35,427 nucleotides of DNA from Phycisphaera mikurensis (GTDB lineage Bacteria > Planctomycetota > Phycisphaerae > UBA1845): positions 1-35,427 of the forward strand of contig SBAX01000061.1 in assembly GCA_005240095.1 (NCBI GenBank), in the 5' to 3' direction. The notes below the pieces were generated by a model. It had not been told where the DNA came from. It saw only the letters and a program-made list of their open reading frames with translations, and searched no databases. Positions 8,067 through 14,649 of the stretch are shown here, piece by piece. Positions within the stretch are counted from its first letter, which is position 1. Every line of letters starts with the position of its first letter. The position numbers and the translations under genes were made by a program.

Positions 8067-8571
8067 CTTTCTTCATCCCTTCCTTGGTCGTGTGCTCGAG
8101 CTCAACGATGAACTCGTCGGGCGAGGGCTTGCGATAAGTGAGTTTCGTACGCTCCTCGGATTCGATGCGTTCGAACTCCGCCGTCTGAGCGTCGTGCCCC
8201 ACCAGGCGGAAGGCGACGGACTCGGCCTTCTCCTCCCAGCCGACGAGCTTGTGATCGAAGTGCTTCAGCCGCAGCACCACGTCGTTGCCCTCCTCGGCGA
8301 TCATCAGGATCTCGTACATCCAGGGCTTGCCGCCTTTCATCCAGCGGAAGGCCCCGAACATGGAGTCGCCCGAGGGCGGTGACCAGTACTCATCCAGTTG
8401 ATCGCCGCTCACGTCCGCCTTCCACGTCCCCGCCATCCACGAGATCTCCGCGAGCTTGGCGCTCGGCGCCGGCGTTGTCTTCCTCGTTTCCTCCCCGCCT
8501 GCAGCCACGAAAGCCGCGGCGAGAACAACCAGCGTCAGAGGAACAAAGCATCTCGCAATCCTCTTGTTCAT
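8035..8571 (-). CDS. Secreted DUF6265-like protein
   Basis: The protein is 178 residues from the ATG at 8571, chosen because AGGAG lies 9 bases upstream and the sequence then opens with a good signal peptide ('MNKRIARCFVPLTLVVLAAAFVAAG'). An upstream in-frame start at 8613 would add 14 polar residues before it. The mature part carries the DUF6265 pattern: 'ISWMAGTWKAD', 'DEYWSPPSGDSMFGAFRWMKGGKPWMYEILMI', 'VVLRLKHFDHKLVGWEEK', consistent with a lipocalin-like beta barrel. Function is unknown. It overlaps the downstream M3 peptidase gene by 32 bases, so the two are probably one transcription unit. Confidence 0.82.
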   Translation of the reverse strand: MNKRIARCFVPLTLVVLAAAFVAAGGEETRKTTPAPSAKLAEISWMAGTWKADVSGDQLDEYWSPPSGDSMFGAFRWMKGGKPWMYEILMIAEEGNDVVLRLKHFDHKLVGWEEKAESVAFRLVGHDAQTAEFERIESEERTKLTYRKPSPDEFIVELEHTTKEGMKKDEFRFRRANS

Positions 8572-8720
8572 GGGCATGGGCTCCTTTCTCGCGCTTGAGT
8601 CGCCTGCGGACAACTTTCGACCGGTCCATCCTCGCGCTGATCTTATACCATCAAGCCGGGTCGTTGACGATCCTTGGCCAGGTGCATATCGTGGCGTCGG
8701 GCCAGCAGAGGAATCCGAAC

Positions 8721-8990
8721 ATGGTTCGGGTGAACTTCACCGAAAACATCCAACGGCATTGCGCCTGTCCCTCAACCGAGGTGCGCGGGGACACGGTGCG
8801 ACAGGTTCTCGACGAGGTCTTCGCCGCGAATCAGAAGGCGCGCGGCTACGTGCTCGACGACCAGGGCGGATTGCGACGCCACATGATCGTTTTCGTGAAC
8901 GGCGAGACCGTGCGCGACCGAGTGAAGCTCACCGACCGCGTCAGCGACGGCGCGGAGGTGTACGTGATGCAGGCATTGTCGGGCGGGTAG
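8721..8990 (+). CDS. MoaD/ThiS-family ubiquitin-like small protein
   Basis: The protein has 89 residues from the ATG at 8721, which has AGAGG 9 bases upstream; the frame stays open further upstream but that region has no protein-like character. The beta-grasp pattern is visible: 'MVRVNFTENIQRH', a helix 'TVRQVLDEVFAANQK', 'GYVLDDQGGLRRHMIVFVNGE', 'DRVSDGAEVYVMQALSGG'. The C-terminal Gly-Gly is the hallmark of sulfur-carrier or ubiquitin-like modifiers that are adenylated by an E1-like enzyme. No moaE, thiG or E1 gene is nearby; the next gene is an Asp-box propeller in the same direction, a pairing I recall from other bacteria. The role (sulfur carrier or modifier) is inferred. Confidence 0.85.
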   Translation: MVRVNFTENIQRHCACPSTEVRGDTVRQVLDEVFAANQKARGYVLDDQGGLRRHMIVFVNGETVRDRVKLTDRVSDGAEVYVMQALSGG

Positions 8991-8998
8991 ACGGGTGC

Positions 8999-9050
8999 GG
9001 GAGGGCGAGCCTCCCGGCGAGCCGCGGCTCGGCAAGAGCCTCGCCCTCCC
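8999..9050. repeat. Hairpin repeat R2, copy 2, terminator-like
   Basis: GGGAGGGCGAG (8999-9009) is perfectly inverted at CTCGCCCTCCC (9040-9050). Inside it is a second hairpin GGCTC-GGCAA-GAGCC (9026-9040). It starts 8 bases after the MoaD-like stop codon. The right part repeats the element at 2048-2073. Confidence 0.65.
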
Positions 9051-9100
9051 GGAGGGCTCCCGGCATGGCGGCGCTTCGCTTGGCCATGCCACACCACGGA

Positions 9101-9143
9101 CTCCCCTCTCCCTTGCAGGGAGGGGGCCAGGGTGAGGGTAGAG
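9101..9143. repeat. Dispersed hairpin repeat R1, copy B
   Basis: This has the CCCTCTCCCT ... AGGGAG core followed by CCAGGGTGAGGG, in the opposite orientation to copy A. Its GAGGG tail lies just before the ATG of the propeller gene (9145) and may double as its ribosome binding site. Confidence 0.75.
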
Positions 9144-9144
9144 C

Positions 9145-10263
9145 ATGAGTGATCGAATCTTCATCGGAACGCGTAAAGGTCTGTTCACCTTGGAGCGAGC
9201 CAAAGGCGGTGCGCCGTGGAGGATCGCCCAAGCTGATTTTCTGGGCGTGCAGGTACCGATGCTGCTTCCCGACCGGCGCGACGGCTGGGTTTACGCGGCC
9301 GTGGGCCACGGGCATTTCGGCAGCAAGTTCCATCGCTCGAACGATCGCGGCAAGAACTGGGAGGAGGCCACCGTCCCGGCCTATCCCCCCAAGCCCGACG
9401 ATGTGCCCGAGATACGCGAGCCCTACCGCGGGATCGTCATTCCCTGGAGCCTGGAGCTGATCTGGTCGTTGGAAGCAGGGGGCAAGGACGAGCCCGAGAC
9501 CATCTGGTGCGGCACGGCACCCGGCGGGCTGTTTCGCTCGAACGATCGCGGGATGTCGTGGCACTTGATTCGCCCACTCTGGGATGAGCCGTTGCGAAGG
9601 GAGTGGTTCGGCGGCGGGCTGGACTGGCCGGGCATTCACTCCATCTGCGTCGATCCCCGGGACTCGCGGCATGTGACCGTGGGCATCTCCTGCGCAGGCG
9701 TCTGGACGACGCGCGACCGCGGCGAGACCTGGCAGGTCAGCTCACAGGGCATGTATGCGGAGTACATGCCGCCGGAGCAGAAATATACACAGCACATTCA
9801 GGACCCGCACCGGCTCGTGCAGTGCCCGGCGAATCCGGACGCCATGTGGGTCCAACACCATAACGGCGTGTTTCGCAGTACAGATGGTGCGAGGACGTGG
9901 CACGACGTGCCCGCGGCCCGGCCGTCGGTCTTTGGCTTTGCGGTGGCCGTGCATCCCCAGAAGCCCGACACCGCCTGGCTGGTGCCCGCGGTCAAGGATG
10001 AGGTGCGTATCCCCGTGGACGGCAAGGTCGTTGTTGCCCGGACCCGTGATGGCGGCAAGAGCTTCGAGGTGCTCCGCACGGGGCTGCCGCAGGAGCACGC
10101 CTACGACCTGACTTTCCGGCATGCCCTGGACGTGGACGAATCCGGCAACCGCCTGGTCTTTGGCAGCACGACGGGCTCGCTGTGGACCAGCGATAACCAG
10201 GGCGACGCTTGGTCTCTCGTCAGCGCCCACCTGCCGCCGATCTTCTGCGTGCGGTTCGGATAA
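9145..10263 (+). CDS. Asp-box (BNR) beta-propeller protein, sialidase/YCF48-like fold
   Basis: The 372-residue protein has at least six Asp-box turns: 'SNDRGKNWEE', 'SNDRGMSWHL', 'TRDRGETWQV', 'STDGARTWHD', 'TRDGGKSFEV' and 'SDNQGDAWSL', each with the S/T-x-D-x-G-x-T/S-W pattern. These fix a six- or seven-bladed propeller. There is no signal peptide, so it is probably cytosolic, unlike secreted sialidases, and I see no arginine triad to argue for sialidase activity. It follows the MoaD/ThiS-like gene by 154 bases, with a repeat pair between them. A functional link with that ubiquitin-like protein is inferred from adjacency. Confidence 0.88.
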   Translation: MSDRIFIGTRKGLFTLERAKGGAPWRIAQADFLGVQVPMLLPDRRDGWVYAAVGHGHFGSKFHRSNDRGKNWEEATVPAYPPKPDDVPEIREPYRGIVIPWSLELIWSLEAGGKDEPETIWCGTAPGGLFRSNDRGMSWHLIRPLWDEPLRREWFGGGLDWPGIHSICVDPRDSRHVTVGISCAGVWTTRDRGETWQVSSQGMYAEYMPPEQKYTQHIQDPHRLVQCPANPDAMWVQHHNGVFRSTDGARTWHDVPAARPSVFGFAVAVHPQKPDTAWLVPAVKDEVRIPVDGKVVVARTRDGGKSFEVLRTGLPQEHAYDLTFRHALDVDESGNRLVFGSTTGSLWTSDNQGDAWSLVSAHLPPIFCVRFG

Positions 10264-10281
10264 ACGTGTGAGCCAAGTGGG

Positions 10282-10503
10282 AGCCCCGTTCACGGGGCTT
10301 GGGCCGTTCCTTAGGCCAGTCCTTTGAGAACTGGTCCCACGGCGCGTAACGTGTTCTTGACTCAGTCCGTTTCGACGGGCTTTTCGCAGCTAGTCCGGGA
10401 AGCCCGTTGAAACGGGCTGCGCGGAGGATTCGCTGTTTCCTCGACCAGCCGTAGGACGGCTGGCCTAAAACCGCCTTCGGCGGGGAAGGTCGCTGAAGCG
10501 ACC
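10282..10503. repeat. Cluster of seven short hairpins
   Basis: Seven successive inverted repeats fill the gap between the convergent propeller and mnmE genes: 10282-10299 (AGCCCCGT/ACGGGGCT), 10316-10334 (CCAGT/ACTGG), 10364-10381 (AGTCCGT-TTCG-ACGGGCT, followed by TTTT), 10401-10418 (AGCCCGTT/AACGGGCT), 10445-10463 (CCAGCCGT/ACGGCTGG), 10471-10483 (CCGCC/GGCGG) and 10488-10503 (GGTCGCT/AGCGACC). The third, with its UUCG loop and T-run, could terminate the propeller transcript. No coding potential is evident here. Confidence 0.85.
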
Positions 10504-10519
10504 TGCTCCTGCACGCGGC

Positions 10520-11923
10520 TCACTTCCCGATGCAGAAGTTGGCGAAGACGCGAGCGAGGAGGTCTTCGGTGGTGACGGCGCCGGTGACGGCGGCGAGGGC
10601 GTCGAGGGCCTCGCGGAGTTCGAAGGCCAAAATGTCGGCGCAGTCGATGGTCTCCGCGGCGCTTGCGGCGATGTCAGCGGCGCGTTGGAGGGCATCGCGG
10701 GCGTCGCGGATGGTGGACTGCTGGCGCTCGCTGAGGAGGATGGCCTCGCTAAGAACGCTGCCCGGCGTGCGGCCAATCCCGTCAAGGAACGCGCGGTGAA
10801 GGTCGTCCAATCCCGTGTGCTGAAGGGCGCTGACCGCGCAGACATGTCCGAGCTTCATTCCTACTAAGTGCTCAATCATCGAGGGCAGCGTTTCCGGCGG
10901 AATCAGATCGCACTTGTTTGCGGCGACCACGACATAAGGCAGGTTGAGCGTAGCGGCCGCAGCCAGGACGCGGTCGTCCCCGATCCGCGTCACATCCACC
11001 ACGAGGCACACCAGGTCCACGCGCTGGGCGGTCGCCAGAGCCATGGTCCGGGCCTGCGCGATGACCTCGTCAGATGATTCGTCAACGCCCGCTGCGTCGA
11101 GGAGAACAGCCTCGCCGCGGCCCAGTCGCAGCGGCGCGGAGAGGATGTCGCGCGTCGTTCCTGGTACGGGTGCGCACAAGGCACGGGGAATGCCGGTGAG
11201 AGCGTTCATCAGCGAACTCTTCCCGGCATTGGGGGCGCCCAACAGCAGGATGCGCGGCAGGGCGTCGAGCTGTTCTCTTGTGGGTCCGCCAGTGAGCAAC
11301 TCGTCGAGTTGAGAAGCGATGACACCGAGGCGCTGGCGGAGATCGGCCGGAGTGATGAACTCGATGGGTTCTTCCGCGAAGTCGATGTCGGCCTCGACGA
11401 GGGCGAGCAGTTCGGCCAGAGCATCCCGCGCCGCCTCCACGCGCTGGTGAAGGGCCCCCTCGATCATCCGACGGGAGGCGCGAAGCTGCAGATCCGTCTG
11501 GGCCCGAATCACGGCCGCCACGCCCTCCGCTTCGGCGAGGTTCATGGCGCCATTCAGAAACGCCCGGGCGGTGAACTCCCCGGGCCGGGCGGCCACGGCG
11601 CCCCGGGACATCGCGGCTTGCCGAATCCAATCCAGCACCGGCAGCGAGCCGACAGTATGGATCTCGACCAGGTCCTGCCGCGTGTAGCTGTGAGGAGCGC
11701 GAAAGAGGTATAGGACCGCGGGGAGGCGCACCTGCGGAGCCGGACAAACCTCCGCCTGCAAACGGCGGTGGCCGCGGACGTTCGTCAGTTTTCCTTCTTG
11801 CGATGGGCAGAGCTGACTCGCAATGAGCAGGGCGTTGGGTCCGCTAAGCCGCACGACGCCGACGGGCGCGTTTCCCGGCGCCGAGGACACGGCCACGATG
11901 GTGTCATCCATGCGCTCAAGCAT
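10520..11923 (-). CDS. mnmE: tRNA uridine-5-carboxymethylaminomethyl modification GTPase MnmE
   Basis: MnmE works with MnmG to modify U34 of tRNAs reading split-box codons. The 467-residue protein has the N-terminal folate-binding domain ('DTIVAVSSAPGNAPVGVVRLSG'), a helical domain, and the inserted G domain with G1 'LLGAPNAGKSS', G2/G3 'GTTRD' and 'LLDAAGVDES', and G4 'NKCD'. It ends in the required 'FCIGK' motif, whose Cys is essential in E. coli. The G3 'DxxG' reads 'DAAG', as is normal. The annotated ATG is at 11923, but family alignment would favour the second ATG at 11911; neither has a strong ribosome binding site. Length is normal and the gene appears intact. Confidence 0.95.
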   Translation of the reverse strand: MLERMDDTIVAVSSAPGNAPVGVVRLSGPNALLIASQLCPSQEGKLTNVRGHRRLQAEVCPAPQVRLPAVLYLFRAPHSYTRQDLVEIHTVGSLPVLDWIRQAAMSRGAVAARPGEFTARAFLNGAMNLAEAEGVAAVIRAQTDLQLRASRRMIEGALHQRVEAARDALAELLALVEADIDFAEEPIEFITPADLRQRLGVIASQLDELLTGGPTREQLDALPRILLLGAPNAGKSSLMNALTGIPRALCAPVPGTTRDILSAPLRLGRGEAVLLDAAGVDESSDEVIAQARTMALATAQRVDLVCLVVDVTRIGDDRVLAAAATLNLPYVVVAANKCDLIPPETLPSMIEHLVGMKLGHVCAVSALQHTGLDDLHRAFLDGIGRTPGSVLSEAILLSERQQSTIRDARDALQRAADIAASAAETIDCADILAFELREALDALAAVTGAVTTEDLLARVFANFCIGK

Positions 11924-12073
11924 AGGGAGATAGCCGCAGTGGGAAGGCTCGCGCCGCTTGAAGCGTCAGCACGCATTGTTTGCTTCGCCACCCATAAGTT
12001 GCCCCCACTGAAATGCGGACGTATTCGCTCACGGAAAAAACTTGACTTGCAAACCGACTTGCGGAGTTCCAAC

Positions 12074-12201
12074 GCCGATTTTCTTTGCCGAGGCTGCTCA
12101 CCGGTTTGCTCCTCATTTTTTTATATCCTACCGTTGCGGCGAGTACCAGTGGCTTCCTGGCGCCGGCGCAGTGCGCCGGTGTGTCAACAACGGGGTGAAA
12201 C
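12074..12201 (+). promoter_or_regulatory. Flagellin leader region with palindrome
   Basis: The 278-base gap upstream of the flagellin gene is AT-richer than its surroundings. GCCGATTT at 12074-12081 resembles a sigma-28 -10 element, but no correctly spaced TAAA is found. CCGGCGCA/TGCGCCGG (12163-12179) forms a perfect palindrome in the leader, and GGGGTG (12192-12197) is the likely ribosome binding site. Confidence 0.3.
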
Positions 12202-13677
12202 ATGGCACTGACCGTCACGAACACCAACACGATGGCGCTGCTGAATATTCTGAACAAGAATACTCAGTTGCAATCCAACACCTTCAAGCAGCTCACCACA
12301 GGCAAGCGGATCAACACCGGGAAAGACGACCCGGCGGGGATGATCGCCCTGTCCTCCCTGGAGGCGGAGCTTACCGCGGTGAATGCCACCCTGGTCAACA
12401 ACCAGCGGACGGACGCGATGCTCACCGTGGCGGACTCGTCCATCGGGGAGATCAGCACGCTGCTGAGCGACATTGAATCGCTGATCGTCTCCACCACGAG
12501 CAAGACGAACATCACGGATTCGGAGATCGCCGCGAACCAGTCGCAGATCGACAACGCCTTGGCGGCGATCGACCGGATTGTCAGCACCACGAACTTCAAC
12601 GGCAAGCGGCTGCTGGACGGCAGCATGGCTATCGATACCAGCGGAGCTTCGGGCAACACCTACCTGAGCAACCTCCGCGTCTTTGCCCGCAGCCAGGACA
12701 CGACCGATACCTCGGTGACGGTGACGCGGGTCTCTTCCGCGACGGTGGCCTCGGCCGCCTTCGCGTTTGCTGGGGCAACGGCTCGGACATCGGGTACCAC
12801 CTCCCTGGCCATCAAGGGGGCTCTGGGGACGGCCAACGTGTCCCTGGCCAGCGGCCTGACCCAGACCCAGATGGTCGCGGCGATCAACGCGGTCAAGAGT
12901 CAAACCGGCGTGTCCGCCATCCAGAACGCCACCAATATCAAGCTCAACGCCACCCAATACGGGGCCGACGCGTTTGTCAGCGTCGACGTGCTTTCCGGAG
13001 GGAAGATCAACGTCAACTACGGCCTGGCCACGTCGGACAGCAACACCACCAATGACATGCAGAACATCGCCAAGCTGACCGGAAAAGATGTGGGAATCAC
13101 CATCAACGGGCAGACGGCCTCCTCAGACGGCCTGGACGTTTACTACAGCACCAACAGCGGACTGAACCTGCAGTTCACGGTCAGCGAAGACTTCGGCAAG
13201 GGCAACACCGGAGGCACGACGTCCACTTCGTTTACGGTTCGTGCGTCCGGCGGGGCGACGTTCCAGCTTGGAACCACGGCCAGCACGCGGCAGACCATCG
13301 GCATCGACTCGCTGGCCACGTACAACCTCGGCGGCAGCAACGGCGCCGCCAAGCTCAGCGAGCTGAAGAGCGGCGGCACCAAGCAGCTCAAGACGGACAC
13401 GTCCGGCGCGCTCACCGCAGTTCGTGAAGCCATCACCGACGTGGTGGGCATCCGCGGGCGCCTCGGCGGGTTCCAGAAGTATCAGGTGGGCAGCTCGATC
13501 AACGCCCTCAAGGCGGCCCAGAACGGTCTGACCCAGGCCACCAGCGCCATCGGCGACACCGACTACGCGCTGGCCACCTCCAACCTGAATCGCGAGTCGG
13601 TGCTGGTTCAGGCCGGCGTTTCGCTCCTGGGAATCGTCAATCAGCAGGCCTCGCAGATTCTGGCCCTGCTCGGCTAG
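12202..13677 (+). CDS. Flagellin
   Basis: The 491-residue protein is the structural subunit of the flagellar filament. The conserved N-terminal D0/D1 coiled region ('LNKNTQLQSNTFKQLTTGKRINTGKDDPAGM') and C-terminal D1/D0 region ('LATSNLNRESVLVQAGVSLLGIVNQQASQILALLG') bracket a variable Ser/Thr/Gly-rich surface domain. That domain has one flagellin IN-type motif at about residues 200-235 ('SLAIKGALGTANVSLASG'). It has no signal peptide, as expected for type III export. The gene stands alone: no other flagellar gene, chaperone or csrA is adjacent. A strong terminator follows. The name fliC or hag would fit; I leave the symbol open. Confidence 0.95.
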   Translation: MALTVTNTNTMALLNILNKNTQLQSNTFKQLTTGKRINTGKDDPAGMIALSSLEAELTAVNATLVNNQRTDAMLTVADSSIGEISTLLSDIESLIVSTTSKTNITDSEIAANQSQIDNALAAIDRIVSTTNFNGKRLLDGSMAIDTSGASGNTYLSNLRVFARSQDTTDTSVTVTRVSSATVASAAFAFAGATARTSGTTSLAIKGALGTANVSLASGLTQTQMVAAINAVKSQTGVSAIQNATNIKLNATQYGADAFVSVDVLSGGKINVNYGLATSDSNTTNDMQNIAKLTGKDVGITINGQTASSDGLDVYYSTNSGLNLQFTVSEDFGKGNTGGTTSTSFTVRASGGATFQLGTTASTRQTIGIDSLATYNLGGSNGAAKLSELKSGGTKQLKTDTSGALTAVREAITDVVGIRGRLGGFQKYQVGSSINALKAAQNGLTQATSAIGDTDYALATSNLNRESVLVQAGVSLLGIVNQQASQILALLG

Positions 13678-13745
13678 GGCGACACCGGCACAAAAGCCTC
13701 GAGGTGATCGGGCGGCAAGGGGGGGCTGCCTGAAAACCGGATACG

Positions 13746-13792
13746 GCAGCGGGTCGCGGACGAAACTCCGCGGACCCGCTGCTCGTTTTTTT
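13746..13792 (+). terminator. Strong intrinsic terminator of the flagellin gene
   Basis: GCAGCGGGTC (13746-13755) pairs with GACCCGCTGC (13773-13782), extended inward by GCGGA/TCCGC around a CGAAAC loop, with one bulged base. A run of seven T (13786-13792) follows after three bases. Confidence 0.92.
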
Positions 13793-13832
13793 GGGCGAGC
13801 GGGCGGAAGTGGTCACCGGGGCACGGCGCAAG

Positions 13833-14000
13833 TCATTTCCGTTTCTTGGTGCGGAATGACCAGAACAAGAAGGCGGGGGCGCCCAGCAGCACCATGCTCG
13901 TACCGAGCACGTCAACGGGGTGCCCTCAGCAGTAGGCGCACTTGAGGGCGATTCCGCCAACGGGAACAGCGGCCAGCAGAATTCCGAACAACATATTCAT
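13833..14000 (-). CDS. Small membrane-hairpin protein interrupted by in-frame UGA; candidate selenoprotein or decayed gene
   Basis: The ORF has 55 codons and an in-frame TGA at codon 25 (13926-13928). Codons 1-24 read 'MNMLFGILLAAVPVGGIALKCAYC'-like: a hydrophobic helix (4-19), then K-C21-A-Y-C24. After the TGA the same frame gives G-H-P-V-D, a second hydrophobic helix (31-49, ending 'FLFWSF') and a basic tail 'RTKKRK', then a normal stop. Both halves look like one two-helix membrane protein, with Cys-x-x-Cys-UGA in the connecting loop. GGAG lies 11 bases before the ATG. A stem of 8 pairs with a GTA loop follows the UGA (13893-13911). Read-through with selenocysteine is possible; a Trp TGG to TGA mutation is the main alternative. 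It lies 37 bases after the SRPBCC gene, which also carries a stop. Confidence 0.42.
13893..13911 (-). promoter_or_regulatory. SECIS-like hairpin downstream of the in-frame UGA
   Basis: On the minus strand CGTGCTCG pairs with CGAGCATG (one G-U pair) around the loop GTA. The loop starts 22 bases after the UGA and its first base is G. General descriptions of bacterial SECIS elements ask for a stem-loop shortly after the UGA with G among the first loop bases. Such hairpins also arise by chance in GC-rich DNA. Confidence 0.3.
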
Positions 14001-14037
14001 GGTTTGTCGTTCTCCAACTGCGGCGTTAAGGCCTCGG

Positions 14038-14607
14038 CTACTCCTCGAGCATCGCCTGGAGCCGGTCGAGGTTCTTGCCCCAATAGGTTTTCATTCTCGC
14101 CGCCTCGGCAGCGCCGGGCAGCTTGCTGTGCTGAACGGTCACCTGCGTCTTGCCTGGGCCCTTGCGAAGAAACGACACTTCGATGGCCGTGGCGCTGCCG
14201 TCGCGATCCCAGGCCGCTCGGATGGACTTGCTTGCTGTGGCCTTGCGAATACGGGTCTTGCCGCCCGGCAGCCATTGCGCACGGAGCTTGGCGTCGCGAA
14301 GGGCGCGAAAGGCGTCGGCGACCGGGGCGGCAATGGTCTTGCTGCGGCTGATCTGGAAGCCGTCCGGTTTTTCGTGCTTTTGCCGCAGCCCCCTGGCCTG
14401 CTCATACCCGACGGTGACCATCTGTTGCCACCAGGGCCCCACGCCCGGGATACCGCTCACAATGCCTACGATTTGTCTGTGGTTCAATTTCCGCGCTCCG
14501 GCCTTGTCGAGCAGCGAGAGCCACTCCTTCTACGTCTTGCCCGTGGCCGCCTCCACTGCGGCATCGCCGATCCCGCCGATCTTGTCGGACTTTCCCTTAC
14601 CCTTCAT
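14038..14607 (-). pseudogene. DUF4287-SRPBCC (AHSA1-like) protein interrupted by an in-frame UAG
   Basis: An ATG at 14607 opens a frame reading 'MKGKGKSDKIGGIGDAA...ATGKT', then TAG (14530-14532), then 'KEWLSLLDKAGARKLNHRQIV' and on to residue-level continuity. The family normally reads ATGKxWxEW at this spot, so the TAG most simply replaces a Trp TGG. Without the first part, a TTG at 14487 gives a 149-residue product starting inside DUF4287. The rest is intact: 'GVGPWWQQMVTVGYEQARGL' (DUF4287), then the START-like SRPBCC domain with 'KTIAAPVADAFRALRD', 'WLPGGKTRIRKATASKSIRAAW' and a helical end. Such proteins are uncharacterised. Translation re-initiation, suppression or a dead gene are all possible. 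Confidence 0.75.
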
Positions 14608-14649
14608 CCTGTAACCTCCGCAGACCCTGTGTGCGTCTGCTGTCTCCGT

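Noticed and set aside
8379-8990. 203-residue version of the MoaD-like protein
   Set aside because: Its first 114 residues are antisense to the DUF6265-like gene; the MoaD fold begins at 8721 with its own ribosome site.
12074-12081. Definite sigma-28 flagellin promoter
   Set aside because: The GCCGATTT box resembles the -10 element, but the required TAAA box is not at the right spacing, so it is listed only with low confidence.
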